A stretch of DNA of 7,141 nt, from contig DSCZ01000334.1 in assembly GCA_011048855.1 (NCBI GenBank), forward strand, positions 1 through 7,141, read 5' to 3'. Below the pieces are notes generated by a model, which was given only the letters and a program-made list of their open reading frames with translations, was not told where the DNA came from and did not search any database. The position numbers were made by a program, and so were the translations under genes. Source of the DNA: Desulfobacteraceae bacterium (GTDB lineage: Bacteria; Desulfobacterota; DSM-4660; Desulfatiglandales; Desulfatiglandaceae). Positions 1 to 6,940 of the stretch are shown here, in pieces; the first letter of the stretch is position 1, and every line of letters begins with the position of its first letter.

Positions 1-596
1 CTGCTCTTGGAGATGAACGGGGCCAGGACGGCCTTGACCTCCTCGGGGTTTGCATGAGTGAGGGGAATCAACTGGGTGATCAGCCTGTCATCCCGCTCCC
101 GGGTCTCCGGGATGAAACTCGTTTCAATATCTTTGGCCCGGGCATCGACAGAAGGCACTATCTTTATGATGCTTCCGGCCTGCACCGTCGTGAAACCATT
201 CACCTCAAGCACAGACTCGAAAACCTTGTAAGCCTCGGTTACGGATATCCTGGTCGGAGAGACCACGGTCACCTTGCCTCGTACGGCCTTGTCGACGACA
301 AAATTCCTTCCGGTCAACTCGCTGATGAACTTTATAAAAAGAAGGATGTCCACATCGTCGAAATCAATGGTCACAAAACGTTCTGCAGCAGAGTCCGCGC
401 CACTCTTCCCGGTATCACCGGCCATCTGTCGCCTGCCGGCATCGGTTCCCGGAGCCTGAACTCCGGAACCTGCAGGAGTTACCCCCTCCCGGCCGGCAAC
501 CCTTGCGGCTTCAGCCGAAACCGCCCCCAAACACAACCAGGCAACAAAAATAGATAAACAGGCAACAGCAATAACAGAGTTCAAAAATTTATACAT
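1..596 (-). CDS. gspD: Type II secretion secretin GspD, N-terminal part (cut by window edge)
   Basis: This is the first 198 codons of the outer-membrane secretin, the multimeric pore through which folded exoproteins leave the periplasm. The ATG at 596 opens a typical Sec signal peptide: Lys3, a hydrophobic stretch over about residues 4-26, and a likely cleavage after Ala28 (VSA|EA). Residues 32-72 form a Gly/Ala/Ser-rich linker. Residues 73-150 match a secretin N0 domain (VTIDFDDVDILLFIKFISEL, then GRNFVVDKAVRGKVTV and the IIKIVPS end). The N1 domain begins near residue 173 (LITQLIPLTHANPEEV). The frame is open to base 1, so the rest of N1, N2/N3 and the pore lie outside. The frame also stays open upstream of the ATG, with a TTG at 635; I prefer the ATG because it gives a normal signal peptide. 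No clear Shine-Dalgarno precedes it. Gene identity is secure; PilQ or another secretin is unlikely given the gsp neighbours. Confidence 0.93.
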   Translation of the reverse strand, partial: MYKFLNSVIAVACLSIFVAWLCLGAVSAEAARVAGREGVTPAGSGVQAPGTDAGRRQMAGDTGKSGADSAAERFVTIDFDDVDILLFIKFISELTGRNFVVDKAVRGKVTVVSPTRISVTEAYKVFESVLEVNGFTTVQAGSIIKIVPSVDARAKDIETSFIPETRERDDRLITQLIPLTHANPEEVKAVLAPFISKS

Positions 597-634
597 TATT
601 AAATCTACTTTAATAAGGTTAATGTCAACAAGCA

Positions 635-656
635 AATAAAAAATTGATTTTTTATT
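635..656. repeat. Perfect A/T inverted repeat between the TPR gene and gspD
   Basis: Ten bases (635-644, AATAAAAAAT) are followed by a two-base centre (TG) and their exact reverse complement (647-656). The palindrome begins just after the stop codon of the TPR gene and lies about 40 bases upstream of gspD. With no G or C in the stem it would make a weak RNA hairpin, so it is a poor candidate for a strong intrinsic terminator, although minus-strand transcripts do carry U-rich tracts here. It could be a partial attenuator, a protein-binding site, or chance in an A/T-rich gap. Confidence 0.5.
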
Positions 657-658
657 CT

Positions 659-1354
659 TTACTCTGCAAATGGAATAATCCTCTCAAATTCCGGTGTATG
701 CCTTAGTGCTGCCAGATCTTTATCTTTAAGAGCCCACCTGCAAGCCTCCGGCTCCAGGTCGATCGCCCGGGAAAGCGCAGCCAATGCCTCCTCGTTACGC
801 CCGCTTGCAGCGTAGACACATGCAAGGTTATAGTGGGCATCCGGGTAATCCGGATTCATGGCTATAACATCCAGGAACGCGTTTTTCGCTGAAATATAAT
901 CCTCAAGTGCAAGATACACCACGCCAAGGTTGTTTTTTGCTTCGATAAAACGAGGATTAAGTCTGCATATCTCCTCGTAAAGAGCGCCTGCTTCTTCGAG
1001 CTTTCCCGCTTGTTGAAGGACGCACGCCATCCGGAAAAGCTTCAGATCCTCCGCGGGGCTTGCAGGTTGAAACCGCGATGAATCGGCTCTCAATGCAAGG
1101 GCTTTGCCCGCTGAAGCGGAATCTTCGGGGTATCCTGTAATTTCCGTCACTGATTCGACGGAAGGTCCTGGTTTGAAAGACGAATAAATCGCAGGAACAA
1201 CACAAACCGCCGCGACAAAAACACCTGCAGCCGCCCATGCCCTCCTGCCTTTAAACCGCCGACTCCCGTACGAGACAAGGGGATGATCATTGACGGAAAG
1301 CCGGGTTTCTCTATCCCTTTCGGCCTTTCGCAACGCCTCATGGATCGAACTCAC
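659..1354 (-). CDS. GspB-like N-terminus fused to TPR repeats, bitopic membrane protein
   Basis: A 231-residue protein, probably a partner of the GspA ATPase just upstream. The first 16 residues (MSSIHEALRKAERDRE) resemble the conserved cytoplasmic start of GspB/ExeB proteins. One membrane span follows at about 38-58 (WAAAGVFVAAVCVVPAIY), so the rest should be periplasmic. Residues about 103-136, 137-170 and 171-204 are three TPR units (for example NNLGVVYLALEDYISAKNAF and AHYNLACVYAASGRNEEALA), capped by a fourth partial helix pair ending at 229. The usual GspB C-terminal domain is not recognisable; the TPRs take its place. The start is GTG at 1354, overlapping the gspA stop (GTGA), with AGGGAG seven bases upstream. 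Inferred role: linking GspA or peptidoglycan to GspD assembly, possibly as a TPR scaffold reminiscent of PilF/PilW-type pilotins. The TPR and membrane calls are firm; the GspB assignment is tentative. Confidence 0.88.
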   Translation of the reverse strand: MSSIHEALRKAERDRETRLSVNDHPLVSYGSRRFKGRRAWAAAGVFVAAVCVVPAIYSSFKPGPSVESVTEITGYPEDSASAGKALALRADSSRFQPASPAEDLKLFRMACVLQQAGKLEEAGALYEEICRLNPRFIEAKNNLGVVYLALEDYISAKNAFLDVIAMNPDYPDAHYNLACVYAASGRNEEALAALSRAIDLEPEACRWALKDKDLAALRHTPEFERIIPFAE

Positions 1355-3027
1355 GACGGGGCTCCCTCTGCATTCGGTTTCACCATCTCGAGCAGGGTGA
1401 GTGTACGAGGCCCTGCCAGTCCATCGGGCTTCAGCCCCATATCCCGCTGGAAAAGCCTTACCGCAGTAACCGTAGATTCCCCGTATCTACCGTTCATATC
1501 GTTTCGATAACCCAGCTCGTTGAGGGTTTTCTGTATCTCGGCGACTTCCGGGGATACGGAACCAATGGACAACATACCGGTTTCCTTTTCCGCCGACACA
1601 AACCAGGAAACGCTGCTGCTCCAGTGATCAAGCATGAATTCCCTGCCTACACGCCGTTCCTGCCGGCTTGAATCCAGAAGGAAGGCACCGTTGTCATCGT
1701 ATCGCGAAACGACAATATAGGAATCCTGTCCGTCTTCCCGATCCGAAGAACCGATATGTATTCTGAAAGGTTTTCTAAAAAACAGATGAAACTCTGGAGG
1801 AACCTGGAAATGAACCATACGAAAGGCAGCCTCGGTTTCAAGGCTCAGTGCATCTCCGGTAAGAGAAAGCAACCCTGCGGCACTGGTCGGTCCGTCAAGA
1901 TGAACATCAAACGTCGCCGACTGCTTGTCCAGCGTTTCGAGGGAGTCTTCCGCCTTTTCCAAAGCAAAAACTCCGGCACGGGAGGCGGTCTCAGTCGATT
2001 TTGGTTCTTCCGGCCGGGCCGATGCGTCCCGGACGGAGTCCCGGATCTCGTCCTCAGCGACCGATACCCCCTTGCGGTCTGCACCTGGAGCGAAGTACCT
2101 ATTGATATCCCCGGTGTTCTGCCACAAAACCCAGGTCAGCATCAGCAGCAGGCTTGCAAACGCCAGCACCTGCTTTGAAACGATGCCCTTTTTAGACCGG
2201 CGATAAAGGACAGTCATTCCGCCCTGCAGATCTTCCACCGCTTCGGAGAGTGTCGCTTTTTTAACGGTAAACGTTTCCCGGGCGTAAGCAATCAACAGCG
2301 CCCTGTCGCATATGGCATTAATCCTTCTGGGATTACCGCCTGAAAATTTATACAATTCAGTGATTGCTCTTCCGGTGAATCTCACCCGCCCTCTGCTTCC
2401 GGCTACGGCGAGGCGATGCCCGACATATCCATCGACGTCCTTCCGTCCAAGGGGCTTCAGATGGTAGCGAACGGCTATTCTTTCATCCAGCTGTCTGAGA
2501 GACGGGGTCGCCAGAAGTTCAAGCAATTCAGGCTGGCCTACCAGCACGATCTGGATGAGCTTTTCCTTTTCGGTTTCGAGATTCGAAAGCATTCTCAGTT
2601 GCTCAAGAACGGGGTAGGGGAGATTTTGGGCCTCGTCAATCATCACCACTGCATTTCCCCCGACACTGAAATTTTGCAGCAGGAAAATGTTTAAATCATC
2701 CATGAGTTTTTTTTTGCTCACTGCGTTCGGCTCGAGGGCAATGCCGAATTCCTGGTTAATCTGCTGTAGCAGTTCGATATCTGTGATAAAGGAACTGAAA
2801 ACCAGGGCGGTTTTTGTGTGCTCGTCAAGCTGCCGGAGTAGAGCCCTGCACAGGGTCGTCTTTCCAGTCCCTATGCCGCCTGTCACTGCAATGAATCCCT
2901 TCCTCTCCCTGATGCCGTAGAGCAAATGATCCAGGGCCTCCTTGTGATACCCGCTCAAATACAGGTACCGAGGATCCGGGGTCAAATTGAACGGATTTTC
3001 GGAAAAGCCAAAGTAAGAGTAATACAC
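1351..3027 (-). CDS. gspA: GspA/ExeA AAA+ ATPase with periplasmic peptidoglycan-binding domain
   Basis: A 558-residue inner-membrane ATPase of the ExeA/GspA family, which in Aeromonas works with ExeB to place the secretin in the envelope. The N-terminus (MYYSYFGFSENPFNLTPDPR) is the family signature. Walker A is at 50-57 (GGIGTGKT), Walker B at 127-132 (VVMIDE), and a sensor-2-like GGNPRRIN at 230-237. A membrane span lies at about 285-302. The periplasmic part has a charged linker to about 370, a region of family-typical sequence at about 390-485, and a PG_binding_1 domain at about 490-548 (EIQKTLNELGY, then AVRLFQRDMGLKPDGLAGP). All catalytic motifs look intact. The start is GTG at 3027 without a clear Shine-Dalgarno; it gives exactly the family N-terminus. 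A 96-base gap separates the gene from gspC, and its stop overlaps the downstream TPR gene. Confidence 0.94.
   Translation of the reverse strand: MYYSYFGFSENPFNLTPDPRYLYLSGYHKEALDHLLYGIRERKGFIAVTGGIGTGKTTLCRALLRQLDEHTKTALVFSSFITDIELLQQINQEFGIALEPNAVSKKKLMDDLNIFLLQNFSVGGNAVVMIDEAQNLPYPVLEQLRMLSNLETEKEKLIQIVLVGQPELLELLATPSLRQLDERIAVRYHLKPLGRKDVDGYVGHRLAVAGSRGRVRFTGRAITELYKFSGGNPRRINAICDRALLIAYARETFTVKKATLSEAVEDLQGGMTVLYRRSKKGIVSKQVLAFASLLLMLTWVLWQNTGDINRYFAPGADRKGVSVAEDEIRDSVRDASARPEEPKSTETASRAGVFALEKAEDSLETLDKQSATFDVHLDGPTSAAGLLSLTGDALSLETEAAFRMVHFQVPPEFHLFFRKPFRIHIGSSDREDGQDSYIVVSRYDDNGAFLLDSSRQERRVGREFMLDHWSSSVSWFVSAEKETGMLSIGSVSPEVAEIQKTLNELGYRNDMNGRYGESTVTAVRLFQRDMGLKPDGLAGPRTLTLLEMVKPNAEGAPS
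1362..1369 (-). promoter_or_regulatory. Ribosome binding site supporting a GTG start
   Basis: The minus strand reads AGAGGGAG, ending seven bases before the GTG at 1354. It lies inside the last codons of gspA and supports coupled translation. It also supports choosing the GTG that makes the overlapping GTGA, which places the GspB-like motif exactly at the N-terminus. Confidence 0.7.
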
Positions 3028-3123
3028 GTTTTGACCAAAATTTAAAGTTTATGCGTTTTTAAGCTTATAGCTCTGAATAACGAAATCGCTTGTTTCCAGC
3101 TTTTACTGAAACGATATATTCCT
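3028..3123 (-). other. AT-rich gap between gspC and gspA with an imperfect stem-loop
   Basis: This is the longest gap inside the block. On the minus strand it holds an imperfect stem-loop at 3115-3085, just after the gspC stop: GTTTCAG pairs with CTGGAAAC (one bulged base) around a TAAAAG loop, and flanking ATCG/CGAT can pair after a bulge. No U-run follows, so it is not a convincing intrinsic terminator. A TATAAG hexamer further down could be a -10 element, but I see no acceptable -35 at the right distance. The gap may separate two expression units, or the hairpin may be an RNA processing site. Confidence 0.3.
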
Positions 3124-3975
3124 TCATCTGAATGAATAATGCAGGGTCTGCAACTGCCCTCGCCTCATAACATCCACGGATATATCGGATCCGGATTTCA
3201 AACTGTTGTAAAAATTTAAAATGTCGTCCGGACTCTTTATTTCCTTTCCATCCACTCCCTTCACAACGTCCCCGTTGCGCAAGCCCAGCTTGGCGATAAT
3301 AGAATCGGGTCGAATATGACTCACGGCAAGCCCGTCAGGCAACCCGTCCTTGAAATACGGCCTTACCCGGACCTGCGTCAAAAGCTGATTGATGTTCCCC
3401 AGAGCACCTTCTACCATGTCTCTGCTGACAGGAATAGTTGACGATTCTCCTGACGCTGAGGCAATCTCTGCACCAGGCCTGGCAGCTCTGGCCTGGGCCG
3501 CCTCATCCATCGTCAACTTTTCGTACCTGTCACCGACTTTAAGGATCACTTCTCCGCGCCGAATGCGTTCGACCAAAGCATTTTGAACACTGTCCCCCAC
3601 TCTAAAAAGCCCCTGCTTCTTTCCGGCCGCCTCCTCTATCACCGCATAACCTGTAGTTTCATCCCCCGACACCGTCCCCAGCAACGAAATCTTCAAAGTA
3701 GTAAGTTCGATGTCTTTGAACTCCTCCTCTTTCACCTCGTCGAGTCCAGTCGTCTGATCGACGGATCCGAAAAGATTCCGCCTGGTGATCACATCGTAGA
3801 ATTCCGCCGAGGGTTTTACCAGATCGCTGTTTCCTGATGCAGAATAAACCGGTTCAGATCCAGGTTGAACATCTTTGATGCCGGAAATCAGGGCTCCATA
3901 GAAAAGTTCTACTCCCATAAAAAGAACCGCGGTAAGTGCAATAAGATTACAAATACTATAAATTATCGCTGGCAT
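3124..3975 (-). CDS. gspC: Type II secretion inner-membrane protein GspC with PDZ domain
   Basis: A 283-residue bitopic protein that connects the inner-membrane platform to the secretin and helps select substrates. An N-terminal membrane span covers about residues 4-30. The homology region that contacts GspD N0 is at about 58-153, with the family's YDVITRRNLFG motif and LTTLKISLLGTVSG. A variable linker rich in Ala and Ser follows. The C-terminal PDZ domain runs from about 203 to 283 (VRPYFKDGLPDGLAVSHIRP, GLRNGDVVKGVDGKEI). The PDZ type, rather than the coiled-coil type, of GspC is thus present. The ATG at 3975 is 12 bases after the gspN stop; no strong Shine-Dalgarno is visible. Length and domain order are normal for the family. 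gspD, its partner, is two genes downstream rather than adjacent. Confidence 0.94.
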   Translation of the reverse strand: MPAIIYSICNLIALTAVLFMGVELFYGALISGIKDVQPGSEPVYSASGNSDLVKPSAEFYDVITRRNLFGSVDQTTGLDEVKEEEFKDIELTTLKISLLGTVSGDETTGYAVIEEAAGKKQGLFRVGDSVQNALVERIRRGEVILKVGDRYEKLTMDEAAQARAARPGAEIASASGESSTIPVSRDMVEGALGNINQLLTQVRVRPYFKDGLPDGLAVSHIRPDSIIAKLGLRNGDVVKGVDGKEIKSPDDILNFYNSLKSGSDISVDVMRRGQLQTLHYSFR

Positions 3976-3987
3976 TTTACACCGAAA

Positions 3988-4890
3988 TTAAATGAATTTG
4001 ACGACAGGCCCGGAGATCGTTCCTTCTACCGAAAAATTCAACTTTCCTCTTTTCAGCCGCTGTCTCAAAAATTTCAGACTGCTTGAAGCATCTTTCCGGG
4101 TAAAAAAAGATGGAAAAATCTCGATCCATCCCTGAAGATCCAGCCGGCTCCCGGGAAAATCCGGTTCTAGAAAAACAGTACCGGTAATGCTCCCTCGATA
4201 GTCGGGTCCCTCGATGTCACCGTTCACCAGATTGAATTTTCCATTCATCAAGTCGCCGCTCAAAAGTACCCTGGAAAACTCCAGGATATCGAGCCCCAGG
4301 AAAGCCTCGTCGACTTGAACACTTCCATCCTTCGCGACGAAACGTATTTGGCCCTCCCCGGCGTGTGCATTCCCGGGTTGGCCATTAAAGCTCACGATGC
4401 CTTCAAGCATCCCGTGGATCCTGCGTCCCAAAACCTGCTGCAGTACCAAATTTTCTTCGAGTTTTATCCCTCTCAACTCCAGGTCGAGAGTTACATCACC
4501 CTTCAACCGCCGTTCAGAAAGGCTGACTCGACCCGAAACTTCTCCTCCGTATGTTCTGCATAGAATTTTGGCGGCCGGTATTCCGCGAAGAATTTTTCCC
4601 GTTTCGGGACTCACTTTTACATCCGAAGCCGAGAAAAGAACCATTTTCGGCATATCCCGTTGAATCACGCGAAAATCATTTAAAACCAGACCAGGCGGCA
4701 ATGCCGGCTCAACAGCGCCGATTTTCACATCCACCGCCGCAACCCGGTTTCGAAAGCCCGCTTCCACATAATCCCTGACGGCCTCGGACGGGAATCGACT
4801 ATAGAGCAGGAAAAGCACCACGGCTAATGCATAGAGTCCATAGAGGAACAGGATCCGTTTCCGGGGTTTCCTTTCGTCGTTCAGGGTCAT
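3988..4890 (-). CDS. gspN: Type II secretion accessory protein GspN, AsmA-like
   Basis: A 300-residue protein with a basic N-terminus (residues 1-12) and one membrane span at about 13-31, then a periplasmic region rich in short beta strands. Its repeated pattern (LVLNDFRVIQ, GEVSGRVSLSE, LKGDVTLDLEL, MNGKFNLVNGDIEGPDYRGS, GKLNFSVEGTISGP) resembles the GspN/AsmA-like fold of alternating strands, in the form common in delta-type proteobacteria. GspN is an optional T2SS component of poorly understood function. The ATG at 4890 has an AAGGA Shine-Dalgarno (4902-4898) seven bases upstream, overlapping the gspM stop region, which supports this start. Its place after gspL and gspM is the usual one. 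It ends in VVKFI with no long tail. The name rests on fold pattern, length and position more than on a catalytic motif. Confidence 0.85.
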   Translation of the reverse strand: MTLNDERKPRKRILFLYGLYALAVVLFLLYSRFPSEAVRDYVEAGFRNRVAAVDVKIGAVEPALPPGLVLNDFRVIQRDMPKMVLFSASDVKVSPETGKILRGIPAAKILCRTYGGEVSGRVSLSERRLKGDVTLDLELRGIKLEENLVLQQVLGRRIHGMLEGIVSFNGQPGNAHAGEGQIRFVAKDGSVQVDEAFLGLDILEFSRVLLSGDLMNGKFNLVNGDIEGPDYRGSITGTVFLEPDFPGSRLDLQGWIEIFPSFFTRKDASSSLKFLRQRLKRGKLNFSVEGTISGPVVKFI

Positions 4891-4902
4891 CGATGAGTCC
4901 TT

Positions 4903-5418
4903 TTACTCGTAGGTAATCACCTGGATCACCGCATCCATGTATCCGGCTTCCTGCCGATATTCGTTTATTGACAGGCGCTTTATGCCTATCAACCCCTCAA
5001 GTGATTCTATGCTGTAGAGATAATTCACAAGTTGCCCGAGGGTTATCTTTTCAAGCTTCATCTCTACCATCAATTCCTTGTATGGTCCGGTCGTCTGAGC
5101 CGTAGACGGCTTCATGTACTTGATGTTGTCCCTCACCGCGGATTCTGTGGCTGCACGTTCCAGGAACGAAAATAGAGTAAAACCTTGGGGCCGTTCTGAA
5201 AGAATCCGGCCCATGTCCCTGGTTTCCTGCTTGCGCATCTGGTATTCAGCCGCAAGCAGCTTCATTTCATTCAATCCCTGTGCCCTGGCCTCGACTCCTC
5301 TGCTCAGACGGCTCTTTCTTTCCAAAAAAGGAAACACCACAAGTTGTATCACCAGGAAAGCCGTAATGGCTAAAAGCCCAAACATTACAAGGTATTTCTC
5401 GCGTTTAACCAGTTTCAT
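4903..5418 (-). CDS. gspM: Type II secretion platform protein GspM (PilO-like)
   Basis: A 171-residue bitopic protein that pairs with GspL to stabilise the inner-membrane platform. A short basic cytoplasmic start (MKLVKREK) leads into a membrane span at about 9-30, then a charged helical coiled-coil stretch to about 72 (LERKSRLSRGVEARAQGLNE). A compact alpha/beta domain follows at about 78-171, of the ferredoxin-like GspM/PilO type (TLFSFLERAA, KELMVEMKLEKITLGQLVNY, IGIKRLSINEY). The ATG at 5418 overlaps the gspL stop in ATGA, and AAGGA lies nine bases upstream, so translation is probably coupled to gspL. Sequence conservation in this family is low; the assignment depends on size, topology and position. 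PilO is the alternative name, but gspN, gspC and gspD downstream favour GspM. Confidence 0.88.
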   Translation of the reverse strand: MKLVKREKYLVMFGLLAITAFLVIQLVVFPFLERKSRLSRGVEARAQGLNEMKLLAAEYQMRKQETRDMGRILSERPQGFTLFSFLERAATESAVRDNIKYMKPSTAQTTGPYKELMVEMKLEKITLGQLVNYLYSIESLEGLIGIKRLSINEYRQEAGYMDAVIQVITYE

Positions 5419-6932
5419 ACCGCGCGGTCCTTCGCTCGTTGCAACCTGAGCTCGAATTGAACTTGGTTTCCGCTTCTATCCATGTTGGCGGAAGTTATTG
5501 TCACACCACTGAAAAACCGGGACGGGTCCAGGCTGTTCTTTATACCATCGACCAGGTTGAAATCACTGGTTCTTCCGTTTATTCTGACAGTATCCTGGTC
5601 AATTGTCATAACCGTTATCCGTACATTCATATCTTCCGGGATACGGTCTGAAAGCTCCCTGATCAAATCCAGCACCTGGCTGTCCGCCCCAATCCCGGGC
5701 ATAACGACGGACCCGGCGTCCTCCATCGCTCTAACCTTCATCTGCTGCAAAGGATCTACAATGCGGCTTACATCTGGAAAAGTTTCTTTGAAAACTTCCT
5801 CCATGGCCGCACCCAGGGCTTCATAATTCCTTTTCAGGCGATTGAACTCAAGACCTGTATCGACCATCCAGAGAACAAGAAACAACCCGGCAAGAACTCC
5901 GGCCGACTTAAGACGGCGTAAAGAGCCAAGCAATGGAGTCCGGACTTCAAAATCTCCTTTTCTGAAATCGAAGGACCTGGTGTCTCCCGAATCCCTCAAC
6001 GTAAGGGCCAGTGCTCCGCTCATCAATGGAGAGATCCACGCGTCAGCCGCAGGTTTTTCCATGCGCACGGTTTTGTCGGCACGCACGTCTAACGCCTCGG
6101 CCGAAAAGCCGGTGTACCTCTCCAAGATAGATCCTGTTTCCGGAAACAACCCTCCGGGGCCGGAAAAATAAATTTTATCCACAGAAACCGGCATACCCGA
6201 AATCCCTTTAAAGGCATGCACGGTACTCAAAACACCCCGGGCCATTTCACCAACGACCTGTTCGGCTGCCCGCCTGAAGGTCTCCGGGTTTTCAATCCTG
6301 TGACGACCGGGCCCTGCGAGTGCGGCGAAGGGATTTCCGTCACTCATTACGGCACCCAGAGACCTCACCAGCACCACTCGCCGTTGAAAGAAAAGAACCA
6401 TCGTATGACGCCTGACACCGATATGCAGAAAAAGGCCGTTGTCCGGGGGCTGTTGCCGGCGCAGCAACCAGTTCGCAGTAGGCACGCATTCCAGATCCAG
6501 CACCTGTGCATCGAGTCCCCTGGATTTCAGGCATCCAAGGATTTCCGACAGCGTTTCGGAAAAAACCGATGCTGCCAGAACGCCGGGGGTCGAACCGACT
6601 CCCGGAATTATGAAATCCGTCACCCTGGATTCCACCGAAAACGGCATAAGGGATTCCATTTCATAAGGCAGCGCCTGCCGAATCTTCTTAGGGTCGGAAA
6701 AAGGCATTTCGATTGTATGTAAAGAGGCTTTTATGGCAGGAATCGATACCACAGCCGCATCGTTTCGGAGATCCATGCCTTCAGCCAATGTATCAAGCGC
6801 CTCGTCAAAACCACCTTCACCCAGGGGGACCCAGCCACAACCGATGATTCGGGTCTCTCTGAAGCCACTTTTCACCGCGACTGCGCTCACAGCGTCGGAG
6901 TCTATCTGGAGTCCAAGAATTTTTCCCGGCAT
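5415..6932 (-). CDS. gspL: Type II secretion platform protein GspL (PilM-PilN-like fusion)
   Basis: A 505-residue inner-membrane protein that recruits the assembly ATPase GspE to the platform. Residues 1 to about 315 form a cytoplasmic actin-like PilM-type domain (ILGLQIDSDAVSAVAV, then AVVSIPAIKASLHTIEMPF, and ALPYEMESLMPF). Residues about 319-330 (RSFDFRKGDFEV) are the juxtamembrane motif shared with PilN and GspL. One membrane span is at about 343-358 (SAGVLAGLFLVLWMVD), a helical stretch follows to about 385, and a PilN-like periplasmic domain covers about 418-500 (DLIRELSDRIPEDMNVRITV, then TVRINGRTSDFNLVDGIKNSL). It is longer than enterobacterial GspL (about 400 residues) because the PilM-like part is nearly full length. 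The acidic residues expected at the nucleotide site of an active actin-fold ATPase are not obvious (LQID and HIG replace DIG-type loops), so ATP binding may be lost. The ATG at 6932 lacks a clear Shine-Dalgarno. Confidence 0.93.
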   Translation of the reverse strand: MPGKILGLQIDSDAVSAVAVKSGFRETRIIGCGWVPLGEGGFDEALDTLAEGMDLRNDAAVVSIPAIKASLHTIEMPFSDPKKIRQALPYEMESLMPFSVESRVTDFIIPGVGSTPGVLAASVFSETLSEILGCLKSRGLDAQVLDLECVPTANWLLRRQQPPDNGLFLHIGVRRHTMVLFFQRRVVLVRSLGAVMSDGNPFAALAGPGRHRIENPETFRRAAEQVVGEMARGVLSTVHAFKGISGMPVSVDKIYFSGPGGLFPETGSILERYTGFSAEALDVRADKTVRMEKPAADAWISPLMSGALALTLRDSGDTRSFDFRKGDFEVRTPLLGSLRRLKSAGVLAGLFLVLWMVDTGLEFNRLKRNYEALGAAMEEVFKETFPDVSRIVDPLQQMKVRAMEDAGSVVMPGIGADSQVLDLIRELSDRIPEDMNVRITVMTIDQDTVRINGRTSDFNLVDGIKNSLDPSRFFSGVTITSANMDRSGNQVQFELRLQRAKDRAV

Positions 6933-6940
6933 TTTATTTG

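Noticed and set aside
54..557. 167-codon plus-strand open frame at the left end
   Set aside because: It is antisense to the gspD signal peptide and N0 domain, which are clearly recognisable on the minus strand.
557..558. Lipoprotein-type signal in GspD because of Cys13 (AVAC)
   Set aside because: Position -3 is Ala rather than Leu-like, the hydrophobic stretch before the Cys is too short, and a better signal peptidase I site (VSA|EA) follows at residue 28.
599..628. A perfect TTGACA (minus strand, 628-623) upstream of gspD as a promoter -35
   Set aside because: At 16-18 base spacing the -10 hexamers match at two positions or fewer; the only good -10 (TTTAAT) needs a 19-base spacer and would start transcription at or within the gspD start codon.
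6216..6722. 168-codon plus-strand open frame opposite gspL
   Set aside because: It lies wholly antisense to a confidently identified gene, its product has no recognisable motif or hydrophobic pattern, and its composition reflects the opposite-strand codons.
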